NCBI GenBank assembly: GCA_017553505.1
Contig: JAFZLD010000025.1
Location: 186,001-250,000 of the forward strand
Direction of reading: 5' to 3'
Source of the DNA: Lachnospiraceae bacterium
Lineage (GTDB): Bacteria > Bacillota > Clostridia > Lachnospirales > Lachnospiraceae
Length of the DNA stretch: 64,000 nt
The notes under the pieces are model-generated. The model saw only the letters and a program-made list of their open reading frames with translations. It made no database searches and was not told the DNA's origin. This document shows, piece by piece, positions 41,199 to 50,377 of the stretch (position 1 is its first letter; the number at the start of each line of letters is the position of its first letter). The translations under genes were made by a program, and so were the position numbers.

Positions 41199-43688
41199 TT
41201 ATTTAAGTGTTTCTGTCCAATAGCTCTGATTGTATAAATCAGTGAACTTGTAGGCTATTAAACCTTCCTTGCTGGTATGAACATCGCTGATAACCATATT
41301 ATCGGTAACAGTCATCTGCTCACCGAATAAGTACTGATCATCAAAGGACATGTCATACTTATAATAGTTGCAGACAAAATCAAGCGTATCTCCTACGTTT
41401 AATTCGGTTAAACCTCTGGCAATTGTCTCAGTAACATTTTCCTCGTAATCGGGCAATGCGCCGGCAATGTAACCATATTCGTTATCATTGTCAAAGATGA
41501 TTATAAGTTTAACTCTCTCACCGTTTAAGAAAGCAGGTACATAACCTGTAATCGTATAGTTGGTACCGTCATCAACTGTGTCGAGATGATAATATGCAAC
41601 TACCTGATTGTTGATAGCAAGCCAGGTATCTTCAGTGTCAGCAATGAGATTTCCTTCATTGCCAAATGAAAACATATTATCAAGTCCAAGATCAATATAG
41701 CCTTCACCGTCATCGATAAACATACATCTATCAACGCTGTGAACCATCTTCCACTGCTCTTCATCCATGAAAATTGAAGGCTGACCGAGTGAATCATTCT
41801 TCCATACAAGGTTGGAAGTATCGAAGTAATGCTCGGATATGTACTTGGCACAATCTTCATCGCTTAACGATCTGCCTGTAAGCAGGCTTGCAAGTCCGAG
41901 AATCGAAGAACCCGATGACGACGATCCTGTATCGGTAAAAGAACTTACCAACGAAAGAATCGAGTCAAGTCCTACGCCGCCTGAACTTGATGTTGACTGA
42001 CCGCTGAAACCGCCGAGTAATGACTCAAGAGGGTTAGTCGACATACCGCCTGTAGCAGCCTGACCTGAAAGCTCTAAGCCTGCGAATTCACGGATACAAT
42101 CAGAATACTCACTGTCGATACCGATTGCATCATAAGTCTGAATTGCGGAATTAACTTTAGACGTCTTTCTGTAAGGGAAATAAATTGATATTCCATAAGA
42201 ATCCGTCATATTATCGGAGGTTCTGTTGTACTTAACGCAGTTAAGAATAGTCTTTGCAAGCTTGTCGCCTTCTTTGGAATTTAAGTTTCTGGCGAAGCTG
42301 TATAAGTCAATCTGGTCAATCTTATTGGAAACCGCAAATTCTCGTGAATTGCTACGTGCGTTGGATACAACGGAATAATCTCCGTCTTTAATCAAGTTTG
42401 TAGTTCCCTTGGAGAAGTCTTTCAAATCCTTGTTGATTGTAGCTGAAAGTTCTGCAAGGTCAACGATTGAAAGTGTAGCCTTTTGACCGGGACATACACG
42501 CTCACAAGTATCGGTAAAGTCATCAATAATGTTCTTACCAATCTCGATTGTGGGCATAGATGTGTTCTTGGAAAGAGCTGTAAGCCAGTCTGTATAATAC
42601 CAGCCTACACCGGGCTCGGTTTCCTCAGAAGCCACGATATAGTCGGCATAATCAGCCATCAAAATATCGTTTTCGAGTGTAGCCATAAGGCATGTATCAA
42701 AGCCCACAAAGTCAAACTTTGCTCCTGCATTCTTAAACGCTGTATTGATTCCTGCAAGGTTCATTGAACCGGAACCCTGATTCTTTTCATCATAGCCGTA
42801 ACCGGAAATCGATCCTCCGCCGTGATCCCAGAAAATAAACATATTTCTGTTGGCCGGATAGTTCTTGGTACAGTATTTAATAAAGTCTGTAACGTTGGAA
42901 GGATCGGTCATGGCCTTAGTGCCGTAATCCTTCTCAAGACAATATAATCCACCGTCCTTAACCTGATAAATCTGATTAACACGGTTGCTGATAATGTTGT
43001 TCTTCCACTGCTTGCATCCGCCGGTAAGAACAATAAGATTAACATTATCGGAAAGCTTGGCCTTGGTCATCTCGGTTAAATCCTGAGTGGCCATTCCGCT
43101 TCTGGATTCAAGGTCTGTACCACACACGTATACCATGATTGTAACGGTGTCCTTGCCGTTTCCGAGAATGTTTGTATATCTGTCTCTTACATTGCCATTT
43201 ACATTTCTGTCAAGCTTACCGGTATTGGGCGTAAACGACCATCCGGAAGAGCTGCTTGATGAAGTGCTGCCTGAGGACATTCCAAATGAACTGATTAAAT
43301 CCATCGGGTTAAAAGAATATCCCGATGATGAAGATGATGTCTGAGTCTGTGTCTGTGTCGCAGGCTGCTGATATGAATAATCATCCGTATAATCTTCTGT
43401 TCCTGAGCCCAAGCCCAAAAGCGAACTCAAGAATCCGCTCTTGCCGCCAAAGAACAAAAGCGCAAGCACGATAAGAATAAGCGAAGCCTTTCCGCCTGCT
43501 CTTGTAAGCGTAGAACCGCCCGAAGGTCTTCCTCCTCCGCCCAAAGGACTTCCCGAAGGTCCGGGTCCTCCTGAAGGTGCAGATGAACCGCTTGTGGGAG
43601 CTCCTGCATTAAGGCCCTCTCCTCTCCTATATAATCCGTTTCCGTTACCGGTAACATTTTTCTTACGAGATCTAGGTTTATTCTCCAT
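41199..43688 (-). CDS. Clostripain-like (C11) cysteine peptidase, membrane-anchored
   Basis: An 829-residue protein. A Gly/Pro/Ser-rich cytoplasmic head (about 1-65) is followed by one transmembrane helix (about 66-82) and a Ser/Gln/Thr-rich external linker (about 98-155). The C11 peptidase domain has catalytic H289 in FWDHGGGS and C333 in FDTCLMA. A further Ser/Gly-rich loop lies near residues 540-590. The last 200 residues appear to be a beta-rich domain ending in 'YNQSYWTETLK'. C11 enzymes cut after basic residues and often need self-processing. The substrate is probably extracellular. It stands alone between two terminators. Confidence 0.85.
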   Translation of the reverse strand: MENKPRSRKKNVTGNGNGLYRRGEGLNAGAPTSGSSAPSGGPGPSGSPLGGGGRPSGGSTLTRAGGKASLILIVLALLFFGGKSGFLSSLLGLGSGTEDYTDDYSYQQPATQTQTQTSSSSSGYSFNPMDLISSFGMSSGSTSSSSSSGWSFTPNTGKLDRNVNGNVRDRYTNILGNGKDTVTIMVYVCGTDLESRSGMATQDLTEMTKAKLSDNVNLIVLTGGCKQWKNNIISNRVNQIYQVKDGGLYCLEKDYGTKAMTDPSNVTDFIKYCTKNYPANRNMFIFWDHGGGSISGYGYDEKNQGSGSMNLAGINTAFKNAGAKFDFVGFDTCLMATLENDILMADYADYIVASEETEPGVGWYYTDWLTALSKNTSMPTIEIGKNIIDDFTDTCERVCPGQKATLSIVDLAELSATINKDLKDFSKGTTNLIKDGDYSVVSNARSNSREFAVSNKIDQIDLYSFARNLNSKEGDKLAKTILNCVKYNRTSDNMTDSYGISIYFPYRKTSKVNSAIQTYDAIGIDSEYSDCIREFAGLELSGQAATGGMSTNPLESLLGGFSGQSTSSSGGVGLDSILSLVSSFTDTGSSSSGSSILGLASLLTGRSLSDEDCAKYISEHYFDTSNLVWKNDSLGQPSIFMDEEQWKMVHSVDRCMFIDDGEGYIDLGLDNMFSFGNEGNLIADTEDTWLAINNQVVAYYHLDTVDDGTNYTITGYVPAFLNGERVKLIIIFDNDNEYGYIAGALPDYEENVTETIARGLTELNVGDTLDFVCNYYKYDMSFDDQYLFGEQMTVTDNMVISDVHTSKEGLIAYKFTDLYNQSYWTETLK

Positions 43689-43784
43689 TTTTACCCACCT
43701 CTTTTTGAATTAAATTACAATGCTAATTTTATATTAAGAATATCAGTTTTTCAAGAGATTGAGCCATTCTCGCAATAGAAAAGA

Positions 43785-43807
43785 CCTGTCGGAAGCAAAC
43801 CGACAGG
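43785..43807 (-). terminator. Terminator of the cytidylate-kinase-like gene
   Basis: CCTGTCGG (43785-43792) pairs with CCGACAGG (43800-43807). The minus-strand reading runs into TCTTTTCT. Confidence 0.85.
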
Positions 43808-43824
43808 CCCATATTGCTGCTTAA

Positions 43825-44460
43825 CTATACATTATGATACTTTTCATAATCCTCAACATATTGAGTTATAAACTTAACTGTACCTTCCACTCCTAACTTG
43901 GCTGAATTAATGCACAAATCGTAGCTTTCGGCACGTCCCCACTTCTTTGAAGAATAATAATTGTAGTAAGATTGTCTTTGTTTGTCTTTCTTTTGATACA
44001 AATCTCTCGCATCTTCATCAGACTTTACAGTATCATCAAGCTTCTTAATGTACTTGCACTTAAATGCATCATCAGCATAGATAAATAAGTTCAAAACGTT
44101 TTCATAATCAGCCAATGCATAGTCGGCGCACCTGCCTACTATTACGCAAGGTCCTTCATTGGCGAAGGATTTAATCGCATCAAACTGTGCCAAAAATACC
44201 TTGTGGCTTATGGGCATATCAACAAATGATGATGAATTGTAGCCAAATGAATATGTATCCATAACCAGGTTATAAAGAAATGAATTGGTCGGCCTTTCGT
44301 CGTGATTCTTAATCATTTCTTCGCAGAAACCACTGTCCTTGGCTGCTCTTGTAAGTATAGACTTGTCGTAAAAAGGAATTCCAAAGTATTTGGCAACTTT
44401 CTCTCCGATTTCGTGACCGGCAGATCCATATTGTCTTCCGATAGTTATAACTGTTTGCAT
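43825..44460 (-). CDS. Cytidylate kinase-like family protein
   Basis: A 211-residue P-loop protein. The N-terminus 'VITIGRQYGSAGHEIG' is a kinase-type P-loop variant, and 'CVIVGRCADYAL' with 'LFIYADD' follow as in the cytidylate-kinase-like (CMK-2) family. The substrate is not known; many members are annotated this way from sequence only. A good AAGGAGG site lies before the ATG. It is a single-gene unit closed by its own terminator. Confidence 0.8.
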   Translation of the reverse strand: MQTVITIGRQYGSAGHEIGEKVAKYFGIPFYDKSILTRAAKDSGFCEEMIKNHDERPTNSFLYNLVMDTYSFGYNSSSFVDMPISHKVFLAQFDAIKSFANEGPCVIVGRCADYALADYENVLNLFIYADDAFKCKYIKKLDDTVKSDEDARDLYQKKDKQRQSYYNYYSSKKWGRAESYDLCINSAKLGVEGTVKFITQYVEDYEKYHNV

Positions 44461-44552
44461 AACTTATCAACCTCCTTTTTATGAAAAAGAAATATTCTGA
44501 CAATCTACTACTTTTGTCTTATTCTATCACAAAACTTCGAAAATAGCAAGAA

Positions 44553-44583
44553 AAGGTTAACATAATATTATTATGTTAACCTT
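44553..44583 (-). terminator. Terminator of the rluD-lspA transcript
   Basis: A perfect 15-bp palindrome (AAGGTTAACATAATA, complement at 44569-44583) is followed on the minus strand by TTTTCTTG. Confidence 0.85.
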
Positions 44584-44592
44584 CACATATTT

Positions 44593-45510
44593 TTATCTGT
44601 TTTCGCGCAAATATTTTAATGCTTTTTGAAAATCTTCCGGCAATTCAGAGTCAAAATCAATATATTTGTTGAGCGTCGGACTCACAAATCCAATAGTCTT
44701 GGCATGCAACATTTGCCCGGTAAGCTTTATGGGTTCTTTTTGCGGATTATACATCGGATCGCCCATTAACGGATGCCCCAAGCTTGTCATATGAACTCTA
44801 ATCTGATGAGTTCTGCCGGTCTCAAGTTTAAGCTCAATATATGTATAACCGTTAAAGCGCTCCAAGACTTTGTAATGCGTAACAGCGCGCTTCCCGCCGG
44901 GTACTATAGCCATCTTCTTCCTGTCTACGGAACTTCTGGCAATAGGTGCGTCTACAGTGCCCTCATCGTCCTTGACATTGCCGTGAACAATAGCATGATA
45001 AATCCTGTTCGCCGAATGTTCTTTTAACTGTTCGGCAATCTTAGCGTGTGCAAAATCATTTTTACATATAATCAGTAATCCCGAAGTATCTTTGTCGATT
45101 CTATGGACTATTCCCGGCCTTAGCACCCCGTTTATGCCGCTCAAACGCCCCTGTAGGCGATATAACAGTGCGTTTACGAGTGTTCCGCTATAATGACCTG
45201 CACTGGGGTGTACCACCATTCCACGCGGTTTATTGACTATGGCCACATCATCATCTTCGTAGACTATATCAATCGGTATGTCTTCAGGCTCTATATCAGG
45301 CACAACCGAGTCCGGCACCTGCAAAAAAATGTCGTCATCGGCCTTTAATTTATAGCCTGCTTTGGACGGTTTGTCATTAACCTTTAAAAGTCCGTCGTTG
45401 ATTTGTTTTTGAATATATGATCGGGACAGGTCAGGCAGCACATCTGACAAGTATTTGTCCACTCGGATGCCTTCGTCTTCATCTGAAATAATAAAATTAA
45501 ATTCTCTCAT
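44593..45510 (-). CDS. RluD-type 23S rRNA pseudouridine synthase
   Basis: A 305-residue enzyme. An N-terminal S4 domain (about 15-75, 'RVDKYLSDVLPDLSRS') is followed by the RluA catalytic core with the aspartate in VHRIDKDTSGL near 140 and the 'TGRTHQIRVHMTSLGHPLMGD' type motif. This is the closer match to RluD, which modifies helix 69 of 23S rRNA; the lspA-rluD pairing is standard in Firmicutes. It lies 25 bp after lspA. Confidence 0.9.
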   Translation of the reverse strand: MREFNFIISDEDEGIRVDKYLSDVLPDLSRSYIQKQINDGLLKVNDKPSKAGYKLKADDDIFLQVPDSVVPDIEPEDIPIDIVYEDDDVAIVNKPRGMVVHPSAGHYSGTLVNALLYRLQGRLSGINGVLRPGIVHRIDKDTSGLLIICKNDFAHAKIAEQLKEHSANRIYHAIVHGNVKDDEGTVDAPIARSSVDRKKMAIVPGGKRAVTHYKVLERFNGYTYIELKLETGRTHQIRVHMTSLGHPLMGDPMYNPQKEPIKLTGQMLHAKTIGFVSPTLNKYIDFDSELPEDFQKALKYLRENR

Positions 45511-45535
45511 ATCGGTCTCCCCTTTTCACAGAGGG

Positions 45536-46072
45536 TTAATCAATATCACGAAGTCTTTTCTCCATAAATCGAAGAAAGTTTAAGTCGTCTTCCTTGTAAT
45601 AAAACAGCAGCAAAAGAACAAGCACTGCCGTCGCAACAGTTATAAATATATCTGCAATGTTGAATATGGGAAATTTGATAAAACTCAAATATATGAAATC
45701 CACCACATAATCATATAGTATTCTGTCGCAGAGATTGCCTACAGCTCCGGCAAGAATAAGACTTAAAAGAACATGACACGAAATGTATTTTCTTTTGCCC
45801 GGACTCTTAACCAGAACATACAAGCAAGCGAGTATTACAATAATGCCCACAAGTATTATGAAGGATTTCTGTCCCTTCAAAAGTCCGAAAGCAGCGCCTT
45901 TATTCTCAAGGTATTGAAACTCAAGAATTCCGGATACAATAGGCACAGCCGGTCTGTCCTTTAAACTCTTTATTGCATAGAGCTTGGCAAGACGATCAAG
46001 CAATACCGCTATGGCAAAAATCACAGCATCGATTATATACAGTTTGCTCTTTTTAATCTTTTTGGTGGACAT
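45536..46072 (-). CDS. lspA: Lipoprotein signal peptidase
   Basis: A 178-residue membrane aspartyl protease with four hydrophobic helices. The catalytic aspartates are in 'GNLCDRILY' and 'FNIADIFI'; 'NKGAAFG' is a conserved family motif. It cleaves signal peptides of diacylglyceryl-modified prolipoproteins, which here would include the solute-binding lipoprotein and the carboxypeptidase. It starts 2 bp after aroB. Confidence 0.96.
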   Translation of the reverse strand: MSTKKIKKSKLYIIDAVIFAIAVLLDRLAKLYAIKSLKDRPAVPIVSGILEFQYLENKGAAFGLLKGQKSFIILVGIIVILACLYVLVKSPGKRKYISCHVLLSLILAGAVGNLCDRILYDYVVDFIYLSFIKFPIFNIADIFITVATAVLVLLLLFYYKEDDLNFLRFMEKRLRDID

Positions 46073-46074
46073 AT

Positions 46075-47172
46075 TTAGCCCTCTTCGGTGAAATTAAGCT
46101 CGTCGAGTGCAGCAAATATCATATCTTTGGATATGTCTTTAACAATTTCGGCCTTACCGATTTTTTTAAGGAGTACAAGATTTACGGTACCGCCCGTATT
46201 CTTCTTGTCCTTTATAAGGCGATTGTAAATGTCCTCATAATCTGCCTTGTCGATTTGAATTGAAATAGGCAGATTGAAAGGAACGAACATATCTCTTACT
46301 TCATAATAATCTTCCATCGAAATCTTGTTAAGTTTCCATGAAATAAACGCAGCGGCCACACAGCCTAACGCAACGGCCTCACCATGAACATATTCGCCTG
46401 CGAAATAGCTTTCAAGAGCATGGCCGATAGAGTGTCCGAGGTTAAGGAGCGCTCTGTCTCCGTTCTCAAAAGGATCCCTCTCAACAATCGCCTTTTTGAT
46501 ATTGATTGAAGTCTCAAGCATTTGTGCAAGGGTGTCCTTGTCCTTGTCACAGATTTCATACATGTTGTCTACAAGCCACATGTAGAACCTGGAATCAGCC
46601 AAAAGGCCATGCTTCATAATCTCTGCAAAGCCGGCATAGAATTCTCTTTCCGGAAGTGAATCGAGTGTGTTTAAAGGCATATAAATCAAAGAAGGCATCT
46701 TAAAAGAACCGATTATATTCTTAATACCTTCAAAATCCACTCCGTTCTTACCGCCGATGGAAGCGTCTGTCATGGCAAGAAGCGTTGTGGCAATAAATGC
46801 GTGGGCAATTCCTCTGTGATATAAACTTGCGGCAAATCCGGTAATGTCGGATACAACGCCTCCACCAAGTCCAAGTAATACATCCTTCCTGGTAAAGCCT
46901 GATTCCTTCAGAAACTTTTCGATTTCAAAAACAACATTAATGTCCTTGGAAGCTTCACCGGGCTTAATGACAAAAGAAACCACTTCGAAGGATTCTTTAA
47001 GTACCGGCTCAACGGATTCTTTGTACAAAGAATAAACCGATTCATCCGAAACGATGCACACTTTCTTGGCATCGGGAAAAAGAGGAACAAATCGCTCTTT
47101 GAACCCCGAAAAATCAGGCTCTATAAATATAGAGTAGCTGTCCGTTCTCTTAGATATAACAGGAATTTCCAT
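46075..47172 (-). CDS. aroB: 3-Dehydroquinate synthase
   Basis: A 365-residue NAD- and metal-dependent cyclase, the second step of the shikimate pathway. Key stretches are 'GLGGGVVSDITGFAASLYHRG', 'TTLLAMTDASIGGK' and the metal histidine in 'LNLGHSIGHALE'. It starts a transcript ahead of lspA and rluD, downstream of the sepF terminator; this aroB-lspA pairing is common in Lachnospiraceae-type genomes. Confidence 0.96.
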   Translation of the reverse strand: MEIPVISKRTDSYSIFIEPDFSGFKERFVPLFPDAKKVCIVSDESVYSLYKESVEPVLKESFEVVSFVIKPGEASKDINVVFEIEKFLKESGFTRKDVLLGLGGGVVSDITGFAASLYHRGIAHAFIATTLLAMTDASIGGKNGVDFEGIKNIIGSFKMPSLIYMPLNTLDSLPEREFYAGFAEIMKHGLLADSRFYMWLVDNMYEICDKDKDTLAQMLETSINIKKAIVERDPFENGDRALLNLGHSIGHALESYFAGEYVHGEAVALGCVAAAFISWKLNKISMEDYYEVRDMFVPFNLPISIQIDKADYEDIYNRLIKDKKNTGGTVNLVLLKKIGKAEIVKDISKDMIFAALDELNFTEEG

Positions 47173-47200
47173 GTAAAAACCTCACTTAATACAAAATAAA

Positions 47201-47232
47201 AGTCCTGCCATAAATTACTCTATGACAGGACT
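47201..47232 (-). terminator. Terminator after sepF
   Basis: AGTCCTGCCAT pairs with ATGACAGGACT with one mismatch. The minus-strand reading continues into TTTTATTTT. Confidence 0.85.
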
Positions 47233-47245
47233 GTAAATTCAAAAC

Positions 47246-47701
47246 TTATAAAGCATCGAACGCCCCGGTTAATGAATCCTGGAACTCTCCGGAAACATCT
47301 ACGCTTGCGGGAGTGGCAATAAAGATGTAATTGGAAATCTTCTGAAGATTACCACCTACCGCAATACAAGCGCCGGTAACGATATCAAGAATACGCTGAG
47401 AAATAGCAAGATCAACGCCTTCAAAGTTCATAACAACGGTCTTGTCCTCAAGGAATGTATCAACAATTTCTCTGGACTCATCAAAGCCTGTAGGCTTAAA
47501 TACACAAACTGAAGAATCAACCATAGACAATTTCCTCCTGGGCTGAGGTGCAGGTTTCTTTTCAAAAGGCTTGCTTATCTTACTCTCTGAAGCTTCGGGC
47601 TTCGCAGGTTCTGCGTAGTCGTCATCTTCTTCATAATCATATTCATCATCAATATCTTCCCCTGTTTTAAACATGGAAGAAAGTTTATCCATTACGCTCA
47701 T
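47246..47701 (-). CDS. sepF: Cell division protein SepF
   Basis: A 151-residue protein. A short N-terminal membrane-targeting helix and an acidic linker (about 15-60) lead to the SepF core (about 68-145: 'CVFKPTGFDESREIVD', 'VMNFEGVDLAISQRILDI'). SepF tethers FtsZ rings to the membrane and can partly replace FtsA. It follows ylmE by 13 bp, the classic arrangement. Confidence 0.95.
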   Translation of the reverse strand: MSVMDKLSSMFKTGEDIDDEYDYEEDDDYAEPAKPEASESKISKPFEKKPAPQPRRKLSMVDSSVCVFKPTGFDESREIVDTFLEDKTVVMNFEGVDLAISQRILDIVTGACIAVGGNLQKISNYIFIATPASVDVSGEFQDSLTGAFDAL

Positions 47702-47714
47702 AGGTACACTCTCC

Positions 47715-48413
47715 TTATAAATTAGTATTCCGTTCCCCGAATATTGCGGTACCGACTCTTACCATAGTGGCACCTTCTTCAACCGCAACTTTATAGTCGC
47801 AAGTCATTCCCATGGAAAAGATTTCCATAGAAACATTATCGATGTTTTGATTATCTATGTCAATGCCTAATTGTTTCAAAGCAACAAAATGTTGACGATT
47901 ATCTTCGCTGTTTTCTACATATGGTGCTATGGTCATTAGTCCCTTAACCCGCACATTAGGGAGTTTGGATATCTCTCGAGCCAAAGAAACCGCTGTCTCT
48001 TTAGTGCAACCAAACTTGGTCTCTTCACCGGCAATGTTGACTTCAATCAAAACATCCGTAACAACTCCTGCCTTCAAAGATTCTTTCTGAATGGTCTTGG
48101 CAAGCTCAAGATTATCTACGCTGTGAATCAATACAGCCTTACCGATAAGATATTTAACCTTGTTCTTTTGCAAATGACCTATCATATGAAATCTGGTGTC
48201 AGAAGGCATCAAATCGAATTTCTCAACCAGTTCCTGCACTCTGTTCTCGCCAAAGTCTCTTACGCCGGCTTCATACGCAGCCTTTAAATCTTCAATAGGC
48301 TTAAACTTGCTGACGGCAATTAAGGTAACTTCCTTGCAGTCTCGGCCTGCCTTGTCACAGGAATCGTTTATACCGGTTCTGATTGTCTCTAAATTATCTT
48401 TAATCGTAGTCAT
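47715..48413 (-). CDS. ylmE: YggS/YlmE pyridoxal-phosphate homeostasis protein
   Basis: A 232-residue fold-type III PLP-binding protein. The PLP lysine is in 'LIAVSKFKPIED', with 'GENRVQE' and 'SMGMTCDYKVAVEEGATMVRVGTAIFG' as the phosphate-cup motif. It keeps free PLP and amino-acid pools balanced rather than catalysing a known reaction. Its start overlaps the end of the HlyD-like gene by one base. Confidence 0.94.
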   Translation of the reverse strand: MTTIKDNLETIRTGINDSCDKAGRDCKEVTLIAVSKFKPIEDLKAAYEAGVRDFGENRVQELVEKFDLMPSDTRFHMIGHLQKNKVKYLIGKAVLIHSVDNLELAKTIQKESLKAGVVTDVLIEVNIAGEETKFGCTKETAVSLAREISKLPNVRVKGLMTIAPYVENSEDNRQHFVALKQLGIDIDNQNIDNVSMEIFSMGMTCDYKVAVEEGATMVRVGTAIFGERNTNL

Positions 48414-49816
48414 TAATATACAAAATCCTTATCCGATACAATCGATGCATCAAGTGCTATATAGTCATACGCTCTCAAGCCGTAGCTGATGTTGGGCTCG
48501 ATTATCGTATATTCGTCATTGGAATATAAAATCTCTATACGGTTAAAATCCGCATAACCTTTGTTAATGTTATAAACGCCGGTAAGAGTTCCCTGCTTAC
48601 CTACAATAAACATATTCGACTCATCACCGTCCACCGGCGCATTGGGCTTAATCAGTATGTTACCGGTGGAAAGTGAGTTAGTATCTACGTAGTATACGTC
48701 ATCGTCTTCTTTGTAGACGGAAATTTCAACGTTCTTAACAACCTCTCCGTTCTCGCTCTGCTCTTTTCTGAGGACCGAAAGATTGGACGAGTTGCCGCCT
48801 TTTGTAACGTATTCTTTGTCTATTAAAAAGAAAGGCTTCTCGGCAATTGAGGAATTGGGTATCTTAAGTCCGTTGTCTTCCTCGACCATAAGCTCGATAT
48901 CTACAAACCTGTCCTTGCAAAAAGCAACCATCGAGTTGGTAAAAGAAAGCTCAATTATAGAGTATTCATCAGTATCCTGCACAACCGTTACCTTGCCCCA
49001 GGATGTGGTAAGAGTCTTTAAGAACTTAACCTCTACATAATCCATATCCTTAACACGCTTAGCCTCTTCCGGTGTGGCGAGGATAACTAATGACCAGTTT
49101 TCGTTGTTAACGTATTTATAGACAAAAGAACCTGCTTCGACCAAATCATCGTTGAGAATATCGGTTCTTACATATTTATCCTTTTTAAAGCTGTCGGGTG
49201 TCAAATCTGAGGCTTTAAGGCTCTCGAATCCGTCATGGTAGAAAAGCGTAATTCCTGCGGCCTTGGCACGGCAGAAATTAATCATATCATTTGAATGGTC
49301 TGCAGTAATTTTGGTGACGTCCTCTATAATACGACGATTCTCTATCTGAGACAGGCTATTTTCTGTCTTATTACTGAAAGCCTTGGCATCGGCAAAGGTC
49401 TTTTCATCAAAGGTCTTTGAAAAAAGCATAATGTCTTGTTTTAACGACTTAAGCTCGGCCTTTGACAAAGAATTGTCTTCGACGGGGGACTTACCTATTA
49501 AATCCGAAATCTTTCCGGTTTCATCAATACAATAAACAAGATTGGAATACGCGGATCTTTCACCTTCTCTGATGAAATAATTGACATATCCCGAATAATC
49601 GCTCATGACCTCGTGCTCATCACGAAGAGCAATTGCACTGTACTGTCTGTTTTCCGAAAGGGTACCGATTTTAACCTGATAACCTGTAATCGATTCGTTC
49701 TTGGAAGATATAAAAAGACATACTATTACATACAAAAGAATAACTGCGAATATGGCTATTCCCAGATCTTTAGTCTTAACGTTATGATATTGTACAATGT
49801 TCTTTTTATTAGCCAT
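48413..49816 (-). CDS. HlyD-family-like membrane-anchored protein
   Basis: A 467-residue protein with one N-terminal transmembrane helix (about 18-40) and a long external region. Two short lipoyl-like strands ('YQVKIGTLSENRQYSAIALRDEHEV' and 'VNYFIREGERSA' stretches) flank a helical hairpin, the arrangement of HlyD/MacA adaptor proteins. No ABC transporter or outer-membrane gene is adjacent. It precedes ylmE-sepF in what looks like one transcript, so a role in envelope assembly near the septum is possible but unproven. The start at 49816 is called on the membrane-proximal MANKKN sequence; an upstream TTG would put codons in the terminator. Confidence 0.7.
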   Translation of the reverse strand: MANKKNIVQYHNVKTKDLGIAIFAVILLYVIVCLFISSKNESITGYQVKIGTLSENRQYSAIALRDEHEVMSDYSGYVNYFIREGERSAYSNLVYCIDETGKISDLIGKSPVEDNSLSKAELKSLKQDIMLFSKTFDEKTFADAKAFSNKTENSLSQIENRRIIEDVTKITADHSNDMINFCRAKAAGITLFYHDGFESLKASDLTPDSFKKDKYVRTDILNDDLVEAGSFVYKYVNNENWSLVILATPEEAKRVKDMDYVEVKFLKTLTTSWGKVTVVQDTDEYSIIELSFTNSMVAFCKDRFVDIELMVEEDNGLKIPNSSIAEKPFFLIDKEYVTKGGNSSNLSVLRKEQSENGEVVKNVEISVYKEDDDVYYVDTNSLSTGNILIKPNAPVDGDESNMFIVGKQGTLTGVYNINKGYADFNRIEILYSNDEYTIIEPNISYGLRAYDYIALDASIVSDKDFVY

Positions 49817-49840
49817 ATCCGAATAAATTCCCGAAAATAT

Positions 49841-49868
49841 CAAAATGCCCCGGCTGACCTGCCGGGGC
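49841..49868 (-). terminator. Terminator of the P-loop protein gene
   Basis: GCCCCGGC (49847-49854) pairs with GCCGGGGC (49861-49868), with ATTTTG on the minus-strand 3' side. Confidence 0.85.
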
Positions 49869-49881
49869 GCCTAAATCAAAA

Positions 49882-50301
49882 TTAAAGAGAAATAAGAACT
49901 TTTTCCTTAGCGTAGTCTGAAAGGTCTGCCTCTGTAACCGAAGCGGATACAACAAAGTCAACACCAAACTTCTCGCCGACTTTTTCAAGCTTCTTAATAC
50001 AAGCATCAAGGTCGCTCACGTTAGCCTTGGAGATGGGGAAGAAACTGTCAAAATACATCTGCTCAAGGTCGTGGTCCTGAGAAATAATACCACATACGAA
50101 TCCCAAAAATTCACTGAAATTTTCAATAAAATAATCGGATACATCAATCAATCTGACTTTGTTATTAAGCTCATACATGTGCTTAGTGCTCTTGTCCAGA
50201 TAAACGATGTTACCCGATACGGTTTTAATCTCACTATTAACTTTGTCAAGAAGGTGTTTGGTCTTGCCCTTTCCCTTTTCGCCTACAATTAATTGTACCA
50301 T
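49882..50301 (-). CDS. Small P-loop nucleotide-binding protein
   Basis: A 139-residue protein. The Walker A motif is GEKGKGKTK at residues 7-15; the remainder alternates strands and helices, with a hydrophobic 'GVDFVVSASV' strand near the C-terminus. No complete Walker B pair is certain. Relatives are sometimes annotated as PilT-like, but it is far too short for a pilus motor. It is downstream of the D,D-carboxypeptidase at the end of the shape-gene block and has its own terminator. The role is unknown. Confidence 0.6.
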   Translation of the reverse strand: MVQLIVGEKGKGKTKHLLDKVNSEIKTVSGNIVYLDKSTKHMYELNNKVRLIDVSDYFIENFSEFLGFVCGIISQDHDLEQMYFDSFFPISKANVSDLDACIKKLEKVGEKFGVDFVVSASVTEADLSDYAKEKVLISL

Positions 50302-50377
50302 TGGAAACCCTCCGTATTTCTATTTGTCCCTAAGGACTTATATTCATTATAGATTATGGAGCCTCAAAATACAACAC

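Noticed and set aside
49817-49843. Earlier TTG start for the HlyD-like protein
   Set aside because: It would place the first codons within the T-tract side of the preceding terminator and lacks a ribosome-binding site.
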